From Cyanobium sp. NS01 (lineage in GTDB: Bacteria > Cyanobacteriota > Cyanobacteriia > PCC-6307 > Cyanobiaceae): a stretch of DNA of 64,000 bases. Location of the stretch: NCBI RefSeq assembly GCF_014280235.1, contig NZ_CP047940.1:496001-560000 (forward strand), given 5' to 3'. Below, one piece after another: positions 1 through 8,348 of the stretch. The notes under the pieces were generated by a model. It did not search any database and was not told the origin of the DNA. It was given only the letters and a program-made list of their open reading frames with translations. Both the position numbers and the translations under genes were made by a program. How positions within the stretch are numbered: position 1 is the stretch's first letter; the number at the start of each line of letters is the position of its first letter.

Positions 1-236
1 AACTGTTCAGCAGCGCCAGCAAATTCGATTCGGGCACCGGCTGGCCCAGCTTCTGGGATGGGGTGAAGCCCGGCGCGATCACCACCCTGATCGACCGCAG
101 CCACGGCATGGTGCGCGCCGAGATCCGCTGCGCCAACTGCGATGCCCACCTGGGACACGTGTTCGATGACGGGCCTGCCCCCACGGGTCAGCGCTACTGC
201 GTCAACTCGGCCTCGCTCAGCTTCAAGGCCGACTGA
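1..236 (+). CDS. msrB: Peptide-methionine (R)-S-oxide reductase, C-terminal part
   Basis: The gene enters from the left edge; the reading frame begins at base 3 and 77 residues are visible before TGA at 234-236. MsrB reduces methionine-R-sulfoxide in oxidised proteins using thioredoxin. The fragment carries [10 protein letters not shown], the second zinc CxxC ([10 protein letters not shown]), the H-V-F-D-D-G-P stretch and the RYCVNSASL active-site motif, whose Cys is the catalytic residue. The C-terminus is intact and only the N-terminal part with the first zinc CxxC lies outside the window. No frame damage is seen. Confidence 0.95.
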   Translation, partial: LFSSASKFDSGTGWPSFWDGVKPGAITTLIDRSHGMVRAEIRCANCDAHLGHVFDDGPAPTGQRYCVNSASLSFKAD

Positions 237-268
237 CTGACAGCAGGCCTCTCACCAAAGCAGCCGTA

Positions 269-1279
269 TCACCAGGGATCGTCGAGGTCTTCGGCATCCA
301 CGTCCAGGACCTCGGAACTGCTGGGTGGGGCCGGCCGGCGGCGGGGGGCGCCGTAGCCGCGCTCGCGGCGCGCCTCGCGCCCATAGGGGTCCTGCAGCGG
401 TTCGGGCTCGCGATCCAGGGGCTCGTCGAGCTCCCTTCTGGTGAGCGGCCTTCGCTCCGGTTCGGAATCGAGCAGGTCGTCGTCGAGGTAGCGACGCTGG
501 CGCAGGGGGGCCCGATCGCGGCGCTGTTCCACTTCCACGTAATCCAGCTCAGCTTCGGGCACGAAGGCCTGGCTGCTGGCGGGCTGGATGCGGCGCTGCT
601 CCTGGGCGGCGGGCACGCCTGGGGCCAGCTGGTTCTCCACGGGCACCATGGTGCCGCGGAAGCGCTCCCGCTCCTCCTGCTCCCAGCTGCTGCCGCCGAT
701 GCCCAGCTTCTCCAGCAGGCCGGTGCCGAGCTGCTTGAGCTTCTCTTCAGCGCCCTCGTAGACCACGATGCGGTCTGGACCGCTGCTGACCACCTCCACC
801 ACCGGCAGTTCCCAGGTGCTGAGCACCCCTTCGCCCAGCAGCGGCACGCCCAGGGCGCCCAGCACCAGGGTGGTGAGTTCGCCGGTTTCGATGTCGAAAC
901 TGAAGCCCAGCACCTTGCCCAGCTGCTGACCGGCCTCGGTCACCACATCGCAGTTGATCACCTTGCTGAAGCGATCGGCGCTGAAGCTCTCGGCCAGGGA
1001 ATCGGCCGAATCCACCAGGATCACGTCGCCCACCTGGCGGATGCGATCCAGGGGCATCCAGCGGGGCAGGCCCGGCAGAAAGCGGGTGAGGGGGTTGTCC
1101 CGCAGGCCGAGGGCGATCACCTCACGGCGGTCGATGTCCACCACCACCTCACCCACCACGCCGAGCCGGCGGCCGGTGTCCCGGGTGATCACCTGGGTGC
1201 CCATCAGCTCTGAGCGCAGCCAGAGGCGATCGCTGGGGGCGGCGGCGGGGTCGCTGCCGGGCGGCGGGGTCGTCGTCAT
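269..1279 (-). CDS. PRC-barrel domain protein
   Basis: About 336 residues. Two PRC-barrel repeats are visible in the N-terminal half: one after RSELMGTQVI with RLGVVGEVVVDIDRREV, and one after KVINCDVVTEAG with LGKVLGFSFDIETGEL. PRC barrels are small beta-barrels found in photosynthetic reaction-centre H subunits and in RimM-type RNA-maturation proteins. The C-terminal third is charged, rich in Arg/Glu/Asp/Pro and probably disordered. I chose the ATG at 1279, which has GGTGAG upstream; a GTG seven codons earlier (1300) is possible. The gene lies downstream of smc on the same strand (39-bp gap). The cellular role is unknown; a membrane or ribosome link would be inference. Confidence 0.8.
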   Translation of the reverse strand: MTTTPPPGSDPAAAPSDRLWLRSELMGTQVITRDTGRRLGVVGEVVVDIDRREVIALGLRDNPLTRFLPGLPRWMPLDRIRQVGDVILVDSADSLAESFSADRFSKVINCDVVTEAGQQLGKVLGFSFDIETGELTTLVLGALGVPLLGEGVLSTWELPVVEVVSSGPDRIVVYEGAEEKLKQLGTGLLEKLGIGGSSWEQEERERFRGTMVPVENQLAPGVPAAQEQRRIQPASSQAFVPEAELDYVEVEQRRDRAPLRQRRYLDDDLLDSEPERRPLTRRELDEPLDREPEPLQDPYGREARRERGYGAPRRRPAPPSSSEVLDVDAEDLDDPW

Positions 1280-1318
1280 CGGCGCATTCTCACCCAGCAC
1301 AGGCGGCGCTGACGATGC

Positions 1319-4300
1319 TCAGGCGGCGGGGGGCAGGCCCACCACCTGGGTGTGGGCGCCGCGGGCCTGGGTGACGCCGATCGTGCGGGTGGCCGCGGCG
1401 ATCATCGGGCGCCGGTGGCTCACCACCATGAACTGGGCCTGATCGGCCTGGCGGGCGATCAATCCGGCCAGGCGCTCCACGTTCACGCCGTCGAGGAAGC
1501 TGTCCACCTCATCGAGGGCGTAGAAGGGCGAGGGCCGGAAGCGCTGCAGGGCGAACAGGAAGCTCAGGGCGGTGAGCGACTTCTCGCCACCACTCATGGC
1601 CGCCAGGCGCCGCACCGCCTTGCCCTTGGGATGGGCCACCAGGGTGAGGCCCCCCTCCAGCGGCGCTTCCGGGTTCTCGAGCTGCAGGTGGCCCTCGCCA
1701 TCGGAGAGCTCCGCGAAGATCTCGCGGAAGTGGCCATCCACTGCCGTGAACGCCTCCAGGAAGGCCTCCTGGCGCAGGGTGCCCACGGTTTCGATGCGCA
1801 GCAGCAGCTCCTCGCGCTCCTTGCTGAGCACGTCCAGCCGCTCCTGCAACTCCGCCAGGCGGGTTTCGAGGGCTTCGAGCTCTTCGATCGCCAGCATGTT
1901 CACCGGTTCGAGCGCCTCCATGCGCGCCTGCAGGCTGGCCAGTTCCCTGGCCAGGGCCTCCAGGCCGGCCTCCCGCAGCTCAGCGGGGATTTCTGGCAGG
2001 GGGTCGGGCAGCTGGCGCTCCAGCTGCTGCAGCCGCAGCTCATCGCCGCGCTGCTGCTCGGCCAGGGCCTCGAGCTCCTCGCCCAGCCGCTGCAGCTCCC
2101 ACTGGCGTTGCTGCAGGGCCTGCCGCTGGCGGGCCAGCTCAGCCTCGGCGGCATCGCGGGCGCGGCGGCGCTCCCCGAAGCGGGTCTGCAGCTCGGCCTG
2201 CCGTTCCTCGAGGGCTGAGCGGCGCTCCTGGTCGGCCTGCTGACGCCCCTTCCACTCGGCCCTCTCCGCCACCAGGGCGTTCACGGCGGCGATCAGCCGC
2301 TGCTCGTCGCTGCCAAGGGCCTCGAGCTGGTTGCGCAAGCGCTCAGCGGCCAGGGCCCGTTCGCGGCGGGCGGCGAGCAGGCCATCGCGCTGCAGCCGCG
2401 CCGCGGCCAGGGCCTGGTCGGCGGCCTCGAGCTCCCCCTGCAGCCCCTGCCAGCGGGCGGCATCGCCCGAGGCCACGGCGCAGGCCTCCTCCTGCTGCAG
2501 TGATGCAAGGGCCTGCTGCAGGGGCGCCAGCTGCAGGGCGATCTCCTGCAGCCGGCCCTGGTCGCTGGCAAGGCTGAGGCGCAGTTGAGCGAGCCGTTCT
2601 TCCAGCTGCTGCTGGCGCTGCAGCTGGGGGGCCAGGGCCTGGCGGGTGCTGCGCCGCTCGGCCTCCAGGGCCGCCTGGCGCTGTTGCAGCTGCTGCAGCT
2701 GGGGGCGTTGCTCCTCCAGCTGGCGGGCCAGGTCGGCTTCGCGGCGGCGGCAGGCCAGCAGGGTTTCGCCCAGCTCCAACAGTCGCCGGCGCAGGGGCTC
2801 GGCCTCGTCCCCCTCCTGGGAGCGGCCAAAGCTGAGCTGGTTGCCCCGCTGCTGCAGGCTGCCGCCGGTCATGGCGCCGCTCTTCTCCAGCAGCTCCCCC
2901 TCCAGGGTCACGGCCCGGCAGCGCCCCAGTTCCTGGCGGGCGCTGGCCAGGTCGGCGAACACCAGCGTGTCGCCGAACACGTAGCGGAACACCTCGGCGT
3001 AGACGGGCTCGTGCTGCACCAGGTCGACAGCCCGGCCCAGCAGGCCCCCCGGCCCGGCAGTGGTGCCCCGCTGCAGGGCCGCCGAGCCGCTGCCCCCCCT
3101 GCCCTGGCTGCCGCCAGCGCGGATCCTGTTGAGGGGCAGGAAGGTGAGGCGGCCGGCGCGGCGCTGCTTGAGCAGCTCGATCGCCCGGGCGGCGATGCGG
3201 TCGTCGTCCACCACCACCTGGGCCAGGCGGCCTCCGGCCGCCACCTCCAGGGCGGTGCGGTGGCGTTCCTCCACCTCCCCCAGCTGGGCCACGGGGCCAT
3301 GGATACCCTCCAGTCCGGCCTCCAGCAGCACCCGCAGGGCGCCGGTGCCGCGGCTCTCCTGCAGGGTGTCGCGGCGGCTGTCGAGGCGGGCGATCTCCCG
3401 CTCCAGCTGGCCCTGTTCCTGCTCCAGCCGGCTGCGGGTGCGCTGCTGCAGGGCGAAGGCCTCGGCGAGCTCCTGCAGCTGCTGCTGGCCACTGGCCACC
3501 GAGCCGCTGAGGCCGTGCCACTCCTTTTCGGCCTGGTCCAGCTGCTGCTCGGCGCTCACCTGGGTGCTGCCCTCCTGCTGGCGCTGGGCCTCCAGCTCCG
3601 CCAGCCGCTCCTGGCTCTGGCGCAGGCGCTCACTGAGCTGCTGCTGCTCGGCCTCCAGGGGGCTGCTGGCCGCGCCCAGCTCCTGGCGCCGCAGGCTGCG
3701 CTGCTTCTGCTCCTCCATCCAGCTGCCGGAGCGGCCGGCCACCTCGCCGAGGCGGCGGCGCGAGAGCTCCACGGCGGCTTCGGCGGCGCGGCAGCCGGCC
3801 TCGGCGGCCTCCAGCTCGGCCTGGTCGGCGGCGCTGTCGAGCTGCAGCTGCTGCTGGCGCAGCTCCCCCTGGCGCTGGCTGAGCTCCTGGCGCTGGCGCT
3901 GCAGGGCCTCGGCCTGCTGCTGGTGCTGGGCCGCCTGGCGGGCCAGCTCGCGGCTGCCGGCCTCCAGGCCCGCCAGCTCCGCCTGCACGGCCAGCAGCTG
4001 GTCTTCCCCGAGGGCCTTCACCTCAGCCTGCAGCGTCTCCAGGGCGGCGGCCGCCGCCTGCAGCACGGTTTCCGCCTCGGCGATGGCGAGGCGGTCGGCG
4101 GCCTGCTGGGTCGTGAGGGCCTGCTGGCGGCTCACCAGCTGCCGCAGGGCCGTGCGGGCGGCCTCCACCGCCAGCACCTGCTCCTGCAGCCGCCCCTCCT
4201 GCAGCCGCTGGCGCAGGGCCTGATAGGTGCGGGCCCGGGTGCAGTCGCGCTCCAGCTTCTGGCGGCTGCTGAGCAGCTCCTGTTGCACGATGCCGCAGCG

Positions 4301-4930
4301 CTCCTGCCGTTCCTGCACGTCGTCGAGCTTGGTGCGGCTCTGCTCGATGCGGCTGTCGAACAGCGCCACGCCGGCCAGCTCGTCGATGATGCCGCGCCGG
4401 TCGCGGGCGCTCATCGACACGATGCGGGTCACATCGCCCTGCATCACCACGTTGCTGCCCTCGGGGTCCACCCGCAGGCGCCGCAGCTGGGTCTGCAGCT
4501 GCTGCAGGTTGCAGGGCACGCCATCGGCGCTGAAGCTGCTGGCGTAGGTGCCCCCGGGGGCCACCCGCAGGCGGCGGCTCACGGTCCAGCTGGTCTGGCC
4601 GGTGTGGATCCAGGGGCCCTCGGCGGGGGCCTCGAGGCCGTCTTCGGCACCATCGGGCTGCCAGTCGCCCAGGTCGAAGCGCACGCTTACGGAGGTTTCG
4701 GCGGCCCGTCCCGCCTTGAGCATGGCGCTGTTGATCAGGTCGGGCAGCCGCTCGGCCCGCATGCCGCGGCTGTTGGCCAGGCCGAGGCAGAACAGCACCG
4801 CATCGAGGATGTTGCTCTTGCCGGAGCCGTTGGGCCCGGTGACCACCGTGAAGCCCTCTTCGAGCGGGATCGCCATCGATCCGCCGAACGACTTGAACTG
4901 GGTGAGCTCGACCTGATTGATGTGAACCAA
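1319..4930 (-). CDS. smc: Chromosome segregation/condensation ATPase SMC
   Basis: 1203 residues, the usual SMC length. The N-terminal ABC half shows Walker A GPNGSGKSN at about residues 32-40. Very long Gln/Glu/Leu/Arg-rich coiled coils flank a hinge near residues 520-650 (GIHGPVAQLGEVEE). The C-terminal head has the signature LSGGEKSLTALS and Walker B with YALDEVDSFLD. SMC forms the ring-shaped condensin with ScpA/ScpB that organises and separates chromosomes; scpA and scpB are not in the window. The high GC content and heptad repeats produce several long false frames on the opposite strand. The start ATG is 93 bp from the divergent gene at 5024. Confidence 0.97.
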   Translation of the reverse strand: MVHINQVELTQFKSFGGSMAIPLEEGFTVVTGPNGSGKSNILDAVLFCLGLANSRGMRAERLPDLINSAMLKAGRAAETSVSVRFDLGDWQPDGAEDGLEAPAEGPWIHTGQTSWTVSRRLRVAPGGTYASSFSADGVPCNLQQLQTQLRRLRVDPEGSNVVMQGDVTRIVSMSARDRRGIIDELAGVALFDSRIEQSRTKLDDVQERQERCGIVQQELLSSRQKLERDCTRARTYQALRQRLQEGRLQEQVLAVEAARTALRQLVSRQQALTTQQAADRLAIAEAETVLQAAAAALETLQAEVKALGEDQLLAVQAELAGLEAGSRELARQAAQHQQQAEALQRQRQELSQRQGELRQQQLQLDSAADQAELEAAEAGCRAAEAAVELSRRRLGEVAGRSGSWMEEQKQRSLRRQELGAASSPLEAEQQQLSERLRQSQERLAELEAQRQQEGSTQVSAEQQLDQAEKEWHGLSGSVASGQQQLQELAEAFALQQRTRSRLEQEQGQLEREIARLDSRRDTLQESRGTGALRVLLEAGLEGIHGPVAQLGEVEERHRTALEVAAGGRLAQVVVDDDRIAARAIELLKQRRAGRLTFLPLNRIRAGGSQGRGGSGSAALQRGTTAGPGGLLGRAVDLVQHEPVYAEVFRYVFGDTLVFADLASARQELGRCRAVTLEGELLEKSGAMTGGSLQQRGNQLSFGRSQEGDEAEPLRRRLLELGETLLACRRREADLARQLEEQRPQLQQLQQRQAALEAERRSTRQALAPQLQRQQQLEERLAQLRLSLASDQGRLQEIALQLAPLQQALASLQQEEACAVASGDAARWQGLQGELEAADQALAAARLQRDGLLAARRERALAAERLRNQLEALGSDEQRLIAAVNALVAERAEWKGRQQADQERRSALEERQAELQTRFGERRRARDAAEAELARQRQALQQRQWELQRLGEELEALAEQQRGDELRLQQLERQLPDPLPEIPAELREAGLEALARELASLQARMEALEPVNMLAIEELEALETRLAELQERLDVLSKEREELLLRIETVGTLRQEAFLEAFTAVDGHFREIFAELSDGEGHLQLENPEAPLEGGLTLVAHPKGKAVRRLAAMSGGEKSLTALSFLFALQRFRPSPFYALDEVDSFLDGVNVERLAGLIARQADQAQFMVVSHRRPMIAAATRTIGVTQARGAHTQVVGLPPAA

Positions 4931-5023
4931 CAGGCCCGTGCGCCGAGCACGGGAAATGTAGCGGAGGGTTCCGGTTTCACAAGCCCGTCCTTAGCTTGAA
5001 GGCAACACTGGCCCGCTGCGCCC

Positions 5024-5512
5024 ATGACCGGCACCCCACCGCTGGATCAGCTCTCCGAGTCCCAGACCCCTGAGCCCATTCTCCAGCAGCAGCCCGAGGC
5101 GGCAGGTCAGCCCGACGGCCACCAGGAGACCTTCCGCGAGCGCTTCGAGGCGCTGATGCCCACGATTCAGCGGGAGTGGCCCCAGGTGGCCCGCCAGACC
5201 CTGGAGGCCACCCGCGGCAGCTTTGACGAGGTGGCTGAGGTGATCTCCTCCCAGACCGGCCGTACCGCCACCGTGGTGCGGCGCCAGTTGCTGGAGCTGC
5301 TGGATGTGGCCGGCACCCAGACCGGCCGTCTGGCCGACAACCTGGCGCCCCTGGAGAAGCAGCTCGAAGGCCTGCTCGACGACCTCAACGACACCCTGCG
5401 GCCGCGGCTGGAGAAGCCGGTGCGGGAGCGTCCGCTGCTGGCGGTCGGCATCGCCGCCGGGGTGGGGGTGCTGGTGGGGATGCTGCTCTCCTCCGGACGG
5501 CGCTCGGCATGA
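5024..5512 (+). CDS. DUF883/YqjD-like membrane-anchored protein
   Basis: 162 residues. A Gln/Glu-rich N-terminus is followed by an amphipathic helical region (RFEALMPTIQREWPQVARQT), then a single C-terminal membrane helix just before the end (LLAVGIAAGVGVLVGMLLSS) and a short basic tail. This resembles the DUF883 (YqjD/ElaB) tail-anchored inner-membrane proteins, some of which bind ribosomes in stationary phase in E. coli; the match is by architecture only. Its stop overlaps the ATG of the next gene by four bases (ATGA), so the two are translationally coupled, like E. coli yqjD-yqjE. Confidence 0.65.
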   Translation: MTGTPPLDQLSESQTPEPILQQQPEAAGQPDGHQETFRERFEALMPTIQREWPQVARQTLEATRGSFDEVAEVISSQTGRTATVVRRQLLELLDVAGTQTGRLADNLAPLEKQLEGLLDDLNDTLRPRLEKPVRERPLLAVGIAAGVGVLVGMLLSSGRRSA

Positions 5513-5913
5513 CGGAGGAACAGTTCGGCGAGCGCGAGCGGCGCAACGGCGGAGCCCGCGTGGCCATGGGCCGCATCGGCTCGCTGATGACCTCGGTGAT
5601 GGACCTGCACGTGCGCATCGCGCTGCAGGAGGCCGACAGCGAGAAGCGGCGCCTGATCACCGGGGCCCTGCTGCTCAGCGGCGGGCTCACCTTGATGCTG
5701 CTGTCGCTGATCGGGGCGGAGCTGGCGCTGCTGCTGTGGCTGCACGAAGGGCTGCGGCTCAGCTGGATCCGCAGCGCCCTGGCCATGGCGGGCCTGAATG
5801 TGGTGCTGGCGGGGGTGTTCCTGCGCATCGGCGGTGGCCTGCTCAAGGGCCCCTACCTGCCCCAGACCACCGCCGGCCTCACCAAGACCACCCGGGCCCT
5901 GCTGGGCCGCTAG
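5509..5913 (+). CDS. Phage-holin-family (YqjE-like) membrane protein
   Basis: 134 residues. After a basic, polar N-terminus there are two hydrophobic spans, around residues 45-75 (ITGALLLSGGLTLMLLSLIG and on) and 85-110 (SALAMAGLNVVLAGVFLRIG), as in the holin superfamily III / YqjE proteins encoded beside YqjD-like partners. Despite the family name there is no sign of phage genes here. It overlaps the upstream DUF883-like gene by ATGA, and its end overlaps the stop of the convergent RNA methyltransferase by four bases. Function is not established. Confidence 0.65.
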   Translation: MTEEQFGERERRNGGARVAMGRIGSLMTSVMDLHVRIALQEADSEKRRLITGALLLSGGLTLMLLSLIGAELALLLWLHEGLRLSWIRSALAMAGLNVVLAGVFLRIGGGLLKGPYLPQTTAGLTKTTRALLGR

Positions 5914-7118
5914 CGGATCGCGTAGTGCAGCCAGCGGCAGTCGATGCCGCCATTGCTGATCGGGATGCGGCGACTCGCCTTCATCTTCAGGGCGCCGGTG
6001 AGTTCGGGATTGCCGCTCAGCAGCCACAGATCCCAGCCGCTGCAGCGCTCCTTGAGCATGCGGCCGAGATCGCCGTAAAGGCCTTCCAATGCATCGCTGT
6101 GGCCGAGGCGCTCGCCGTAGGGGGGGTTGCACACCAGCACGCCGGGCTGCTCGGGGGGGATGAAGTCGCGGCAGTCGCCGCCGCTGAGGCGGATCCAGGG
6201 CGCCACCCCCGCGGCCTCGGCATTGTCTTGGGCCTGGGCCAGCACGGCGGGATCCTGCTCCAGGCCGAGCACCGGGGCCAGGGGCTGCTGATCCGCCAGG
6301 CAGGAGCGGGCCAGGGCGCTGGCGGCCCGCACCTCCTGTTGCCACAGGGCGCTCTGGGCATCGGGCCAGCGCTCCAGAGCGAAGGAGCGGGCACCCTCGG
6401 GGCCGAGGCCCGGCGCCCGGCCCAGGGCCATCCGCACCGCTTCGATCAGGAGGGTGCCGCTGCCACAGAGCGGATCGGCCAGGGGACGGCGGCCATCCCA
6501 GCCGGTGAGGGCGATCAGGCCGGCGGCCAGGTTTTCCTTCAGGGGCGCCAGGCCCACGGCGGCGCGGTAACCGCGGCGGTGCAGGCTGCTGCCGCTGCCA
6601 TCCACGCTGAGGCTGGCCAGGCCGCCGCCGAGGTGCAGGTGCAGGCTGAGGTCCGGGGCCTCGAGGTCGATCGAGGAGCGCTGGCCCCACTGCTGGCGCT
6701 GCAGGTCCACCAGGGCGTTCTTCACCTGCAGGGCGCTGTAGTGGCTGTGGTTCAGGCCCGGGGCGGTGCCGCTCACGTCCACGCGGAAGCTGGCGCTGGG
6801 GGGCAGCCAGGTGGCCCAGTCCACGGCGCGCTGCACTCCGTCGTAGAGGTCGTCGCGGCCGTGGCAGGGAAAGCTGGCCAGCTGGCGCAGCAGCCGGAAG
6901 GGCAGCCGGGCCTGCAGGTGCAGGCGGTAGTAGCCGGCCAGGTCACTGCGGAAGCGCACGGCCCGCCGCAGGGGCGCCACGGCCCGGCAGCCGAGGGCGA
7001 TCAGCTCCTCTGCGGCCGGGGCCTCCAGGCCGGGGGGCACCACCGCGATGCCCTCGATGCTGTCGCCCCCTGGTTCGGTGATGCCCACCTCTGCACCGGC
7101 GCTTGGGTGCTGCCACAA
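5910..7118 (-). CDS. THUMP-domain class I SAM-dependent RNA methyltransferase (RlmL/Trm11-like)
   Basis: Up to 402 residues. The N-terminal half has a ferredoxin-like/THUMP region; the C-terminal half is a Rossmann-fold methyltransferase with the SAM-binding stretch PLADPLCGSGTLLIEA and the catalytic N6-adenine/N2-guanine motif VCNPPYGERLG. These are features of the RlmK/L N-half and YpsC families, which methylate 23S rRNA guanosine. The leftmost start used here is a TTG (7118); a GTG at 7088 is also plausible. It is divergent from the tmRNA gene, whose acceptor module begins only some 10-20 bp away, so the two promoters must share this spacer. Confidence 0.88.
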   Translation of the reverse strand: MWQHPSAGAEVGITEPGGDSIEGIAVVPPGLEAPAAEELIALGCRAVAPLRRAVRFRSDLAGYYRLHLQARLPFRLLRQLASFPCHGRDDLYDGVQRAVDWATWLPPSASFRVDVSGTAPGLNHSHYSALQVKNALVDLQRQQWGQRSSIDLEAPDLSLHLHLGGGLASLSVDGSGSSLHRRGYRAAVGLAPLKENLAAGLIALTGWDGRRPLADPLCGSGTLLIEAVRMALGRAPGLGPEGARSFALERWPDAQSALWQQEVRAASALARSCLADQQPLAPVLGLEQDPAVLAQAQDNAEAAGVAPWIRLSGGDCRDFIPPEQPGVLVCNPPYGERLGHSDALEGLYGDLGRMLKERCSGWDLWLLSGNPELTGALKMKASRRIPISNGGIDCRWLHYAIR

Positions 7119-7306
7119 TGGCTGAGTTCGGTTTCGGCCGGACTAGGTGGCTCACACCAGTGCTTCGGACAGCGGTTCGATTCCGCTCAGCTCCATTTCC
7201 GTTCAGGGTTCCGTCCCTGGGCCGGATCCATCAGGGGGCTGCAATGGTTTCGACGGGGTATAAGGAGGGTGACTGAAGCCTGCTCGGTAAGAGCAAACCC
7301 GTAACA

Positions 7307-7357
7307 GCGAACAACATCGTTCGTTTCTCCCGTCAGCCCGCCCCTGTGGCCGCCTGA
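7307..7357 (+). other. tmRNA proteolysis-tag reading frame
   Basis: The resume codon is GCG, followed by codons giving Ala-Asn-Asn-Ile-Val-Arg-Phe-Ser-Arg-Gln-Pro-Ala-Pro-Val-Ala-Ala and TGA. The tag ends in the Ala-Ala degron read by ClpXP-type proteases. It closely resembles picocyanobacterial tags such as those beginning ANNIVRFSRQ. Confidence 0.95.
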
Positions 7358-7408
7358 CATCTCTAAGGGAGATGGGGTGAGGTCAGCCTTATCACCCAAA
7401 TGACCCAT

Positions 7409-7430
7409 GGGGCCTGGAAGGGCCCCTTTT
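7409..7430 (+). terminator. Rho-independent terminator of tmRNA
   Basis: Stem GGGGCC (7409-7414) and GGCCCC (7421-7426) with a short loop, followed directly by TTTT. The convergent ogt-type gene has its TAA stop at 7429-7431, inside this T-run. Confidence 0.85.
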
Positions 7431-8109
7431 ACGTGTCTTGGGCTGGGCTCCTGGCTGGCTCATTGGATTGGTGCCCGAACCTGACCATGGCCGAGACCTG
7501 GGACATCGCCTGATCCGCGACTGTGGCCTCGGCCCGATCAGCAGGCCAGGCTGCTTTGCTCAGGTGTGTCGTGCCACCAGGTTGTTCCGGGTCGTTTCGT
7601 CCGGCTTCGCACGCCAGCAGCGCCCGTTTACGGGCGAGGCCCCAGCGGTAGCCGCGCAGGGAGCCGTCACTGCCGATCACGCGGTGGCAGGGGATGGCCA
7701 GGGCGATCGGGTTGGCGCCGCAGGCCTGGGCCACGGCCCGCACCGCCTGGGGGGCGCCCAGCCGGCGGGCGAGCTCGGCGTAGCTCACGGTGCTGCCGGT
7801 GGGGATCAGGCCCAGCTCCTGCCAGACGCGCCGGCGGAAAGGCGTGCCGCGCAGATCGAGTGGCGGGAGCGGTGGGACGGCCTCTGCTGCCAGGGCCTCG
7901 GTGGTGGCAAGCACCCCGGCCAGCCAGGCTTCAAGCAGGGGATCGTCGGTGACCGCTTCGGCTCCGGGATGGTGCTGCAGCAGGTCCTGGGCGAGCAGCT
8001 CGGGGCCATCGCCCAGGGCGATGGCCAGAACGCCCCGCGGCGTGGCAGCCAGCAGGATCCAGCCCAGCCAGCAGGGCCGCAGGAGAAAGCGAACAGTATG
8101 GGAGTCCAT
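7429..8109 (-). CDS. ogt: Methylated-DNA--protein-cysteine methyltransferase (Ogt/MGMT)
   Basis: 226 residues from the ATG at 8109 (a TTG at 8136 would add nine). Ogt transfers alkyl groups from O6-alkylguanine or O4-alkylthymine to its own Cys in a one-shot repair. The DNA-binding winged-helix part shows GTPFRRRVWQELGLIPTGST, SYAELARRLGAP and the active site ALAIPCHRVIGSDGSLRGYRWG, with the acceptor Cys at about residue 141. The family normally ends soon after KRALLACE; here about 50 low-conservation residues follow and run into the tmRNA terminator, so the natural stop may have been lost. Active-site residues are intact. Confidence 0.92.
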   Translation of the reverse strand: MDSHTVRFLLRPCWLGWILLAATPRGVLAIALGDGPELLAQDLLQHHPGAEAVTDDPLLEAWLAGVLATTEALAAEAVPPLPPLDLRGTPFRRRVWQELGLIPTGSTVSYAELARRLGAPQAVRAVAQACGANPIALAIPCHRVIGSDGSLRGYRWGLARKRALLACEAGRNDPEQPGGTTHLSKAAWPADRAEATVADQAMSQVSAMVRFGHQSNEPARSPAQDT

Positions 8110-8348
8110 CTCGGGGCCCTGCGGCGGCGGGCGCAACCAGGCACCACTCTGGTGGGGCGGATCGGCCCCGGCAGATTCAGCTTCAGAGTGGGGACTGGCT
8201 GCCCCTTACCGTCCCCTCTTCGGTACCACCGCTGTATCCTGCGCCTCCTCTGATTCTCCACCATGTAGCCGAAGGTTTCTGCGAAGCAGTGATTGGATCT
8301 CGATCTCGATGACAACCGTGAGCGCCGCGATTCATCATCTCCCCTGGG

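Larger units (their letters stand above)
7131..7430 (+). ncRNA. ssrA: Transfer-messenger RNA, circularly permuted two-piece type
   Basis: The tRNA-like 3' end lies upstream of the 5' end. The acceptor module has a T-arm (AGCGG-TTCGATT-CCGCT, 7171-7187) and then CAGCTCC (7188-7194) plus A. After a 40-bp spacer the coding module starts with GGGGCTG (7235-7241), which pairs with CAGCTCC as an acceptor stem, followed by GGTTTCGACGG, the usual tmRNA D-loop region. A reading frame at 7307-7357 encodes the tag ANNIVRFSRQPAPVAA and TGA. tmRNA frees stalled ribosomes and marks the nascent chain for proteolysis. Alpha-cyanobacteria are known to process such a permuted gene into two RNA pieces. The outer 5' limit of the acceptor piece is approximate. 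Confidence 0.95.

Noticed and set aside
2585-4999. 804-codon open frame on the plus strand over smc
   Set aside because: Antisense shadow of GC-rich coiled coil; Leu/Gln/Ala composition without domain; smc is certain.
5509-5913. Phage holin as evidence for a prophage
   Set aside because: The family name is misleading; it pairs with a YqjD-like gene as in E. coli yqjDE and no phage genes are near.
7141-7195. Possible separate tRNA (T-arm TTCGATT and acceptor end)
   Set aside because: No anticodon arm or matching 5' acceptor upstream; it pairs with GGGGCTG downstream as part of permuted tmRNA.
5304-7304. 666-codon plus-strand frame over the RNA methyltransferase and tmRNA
   Set aside because: Shadow in another frame; would include tmRNA sequence.
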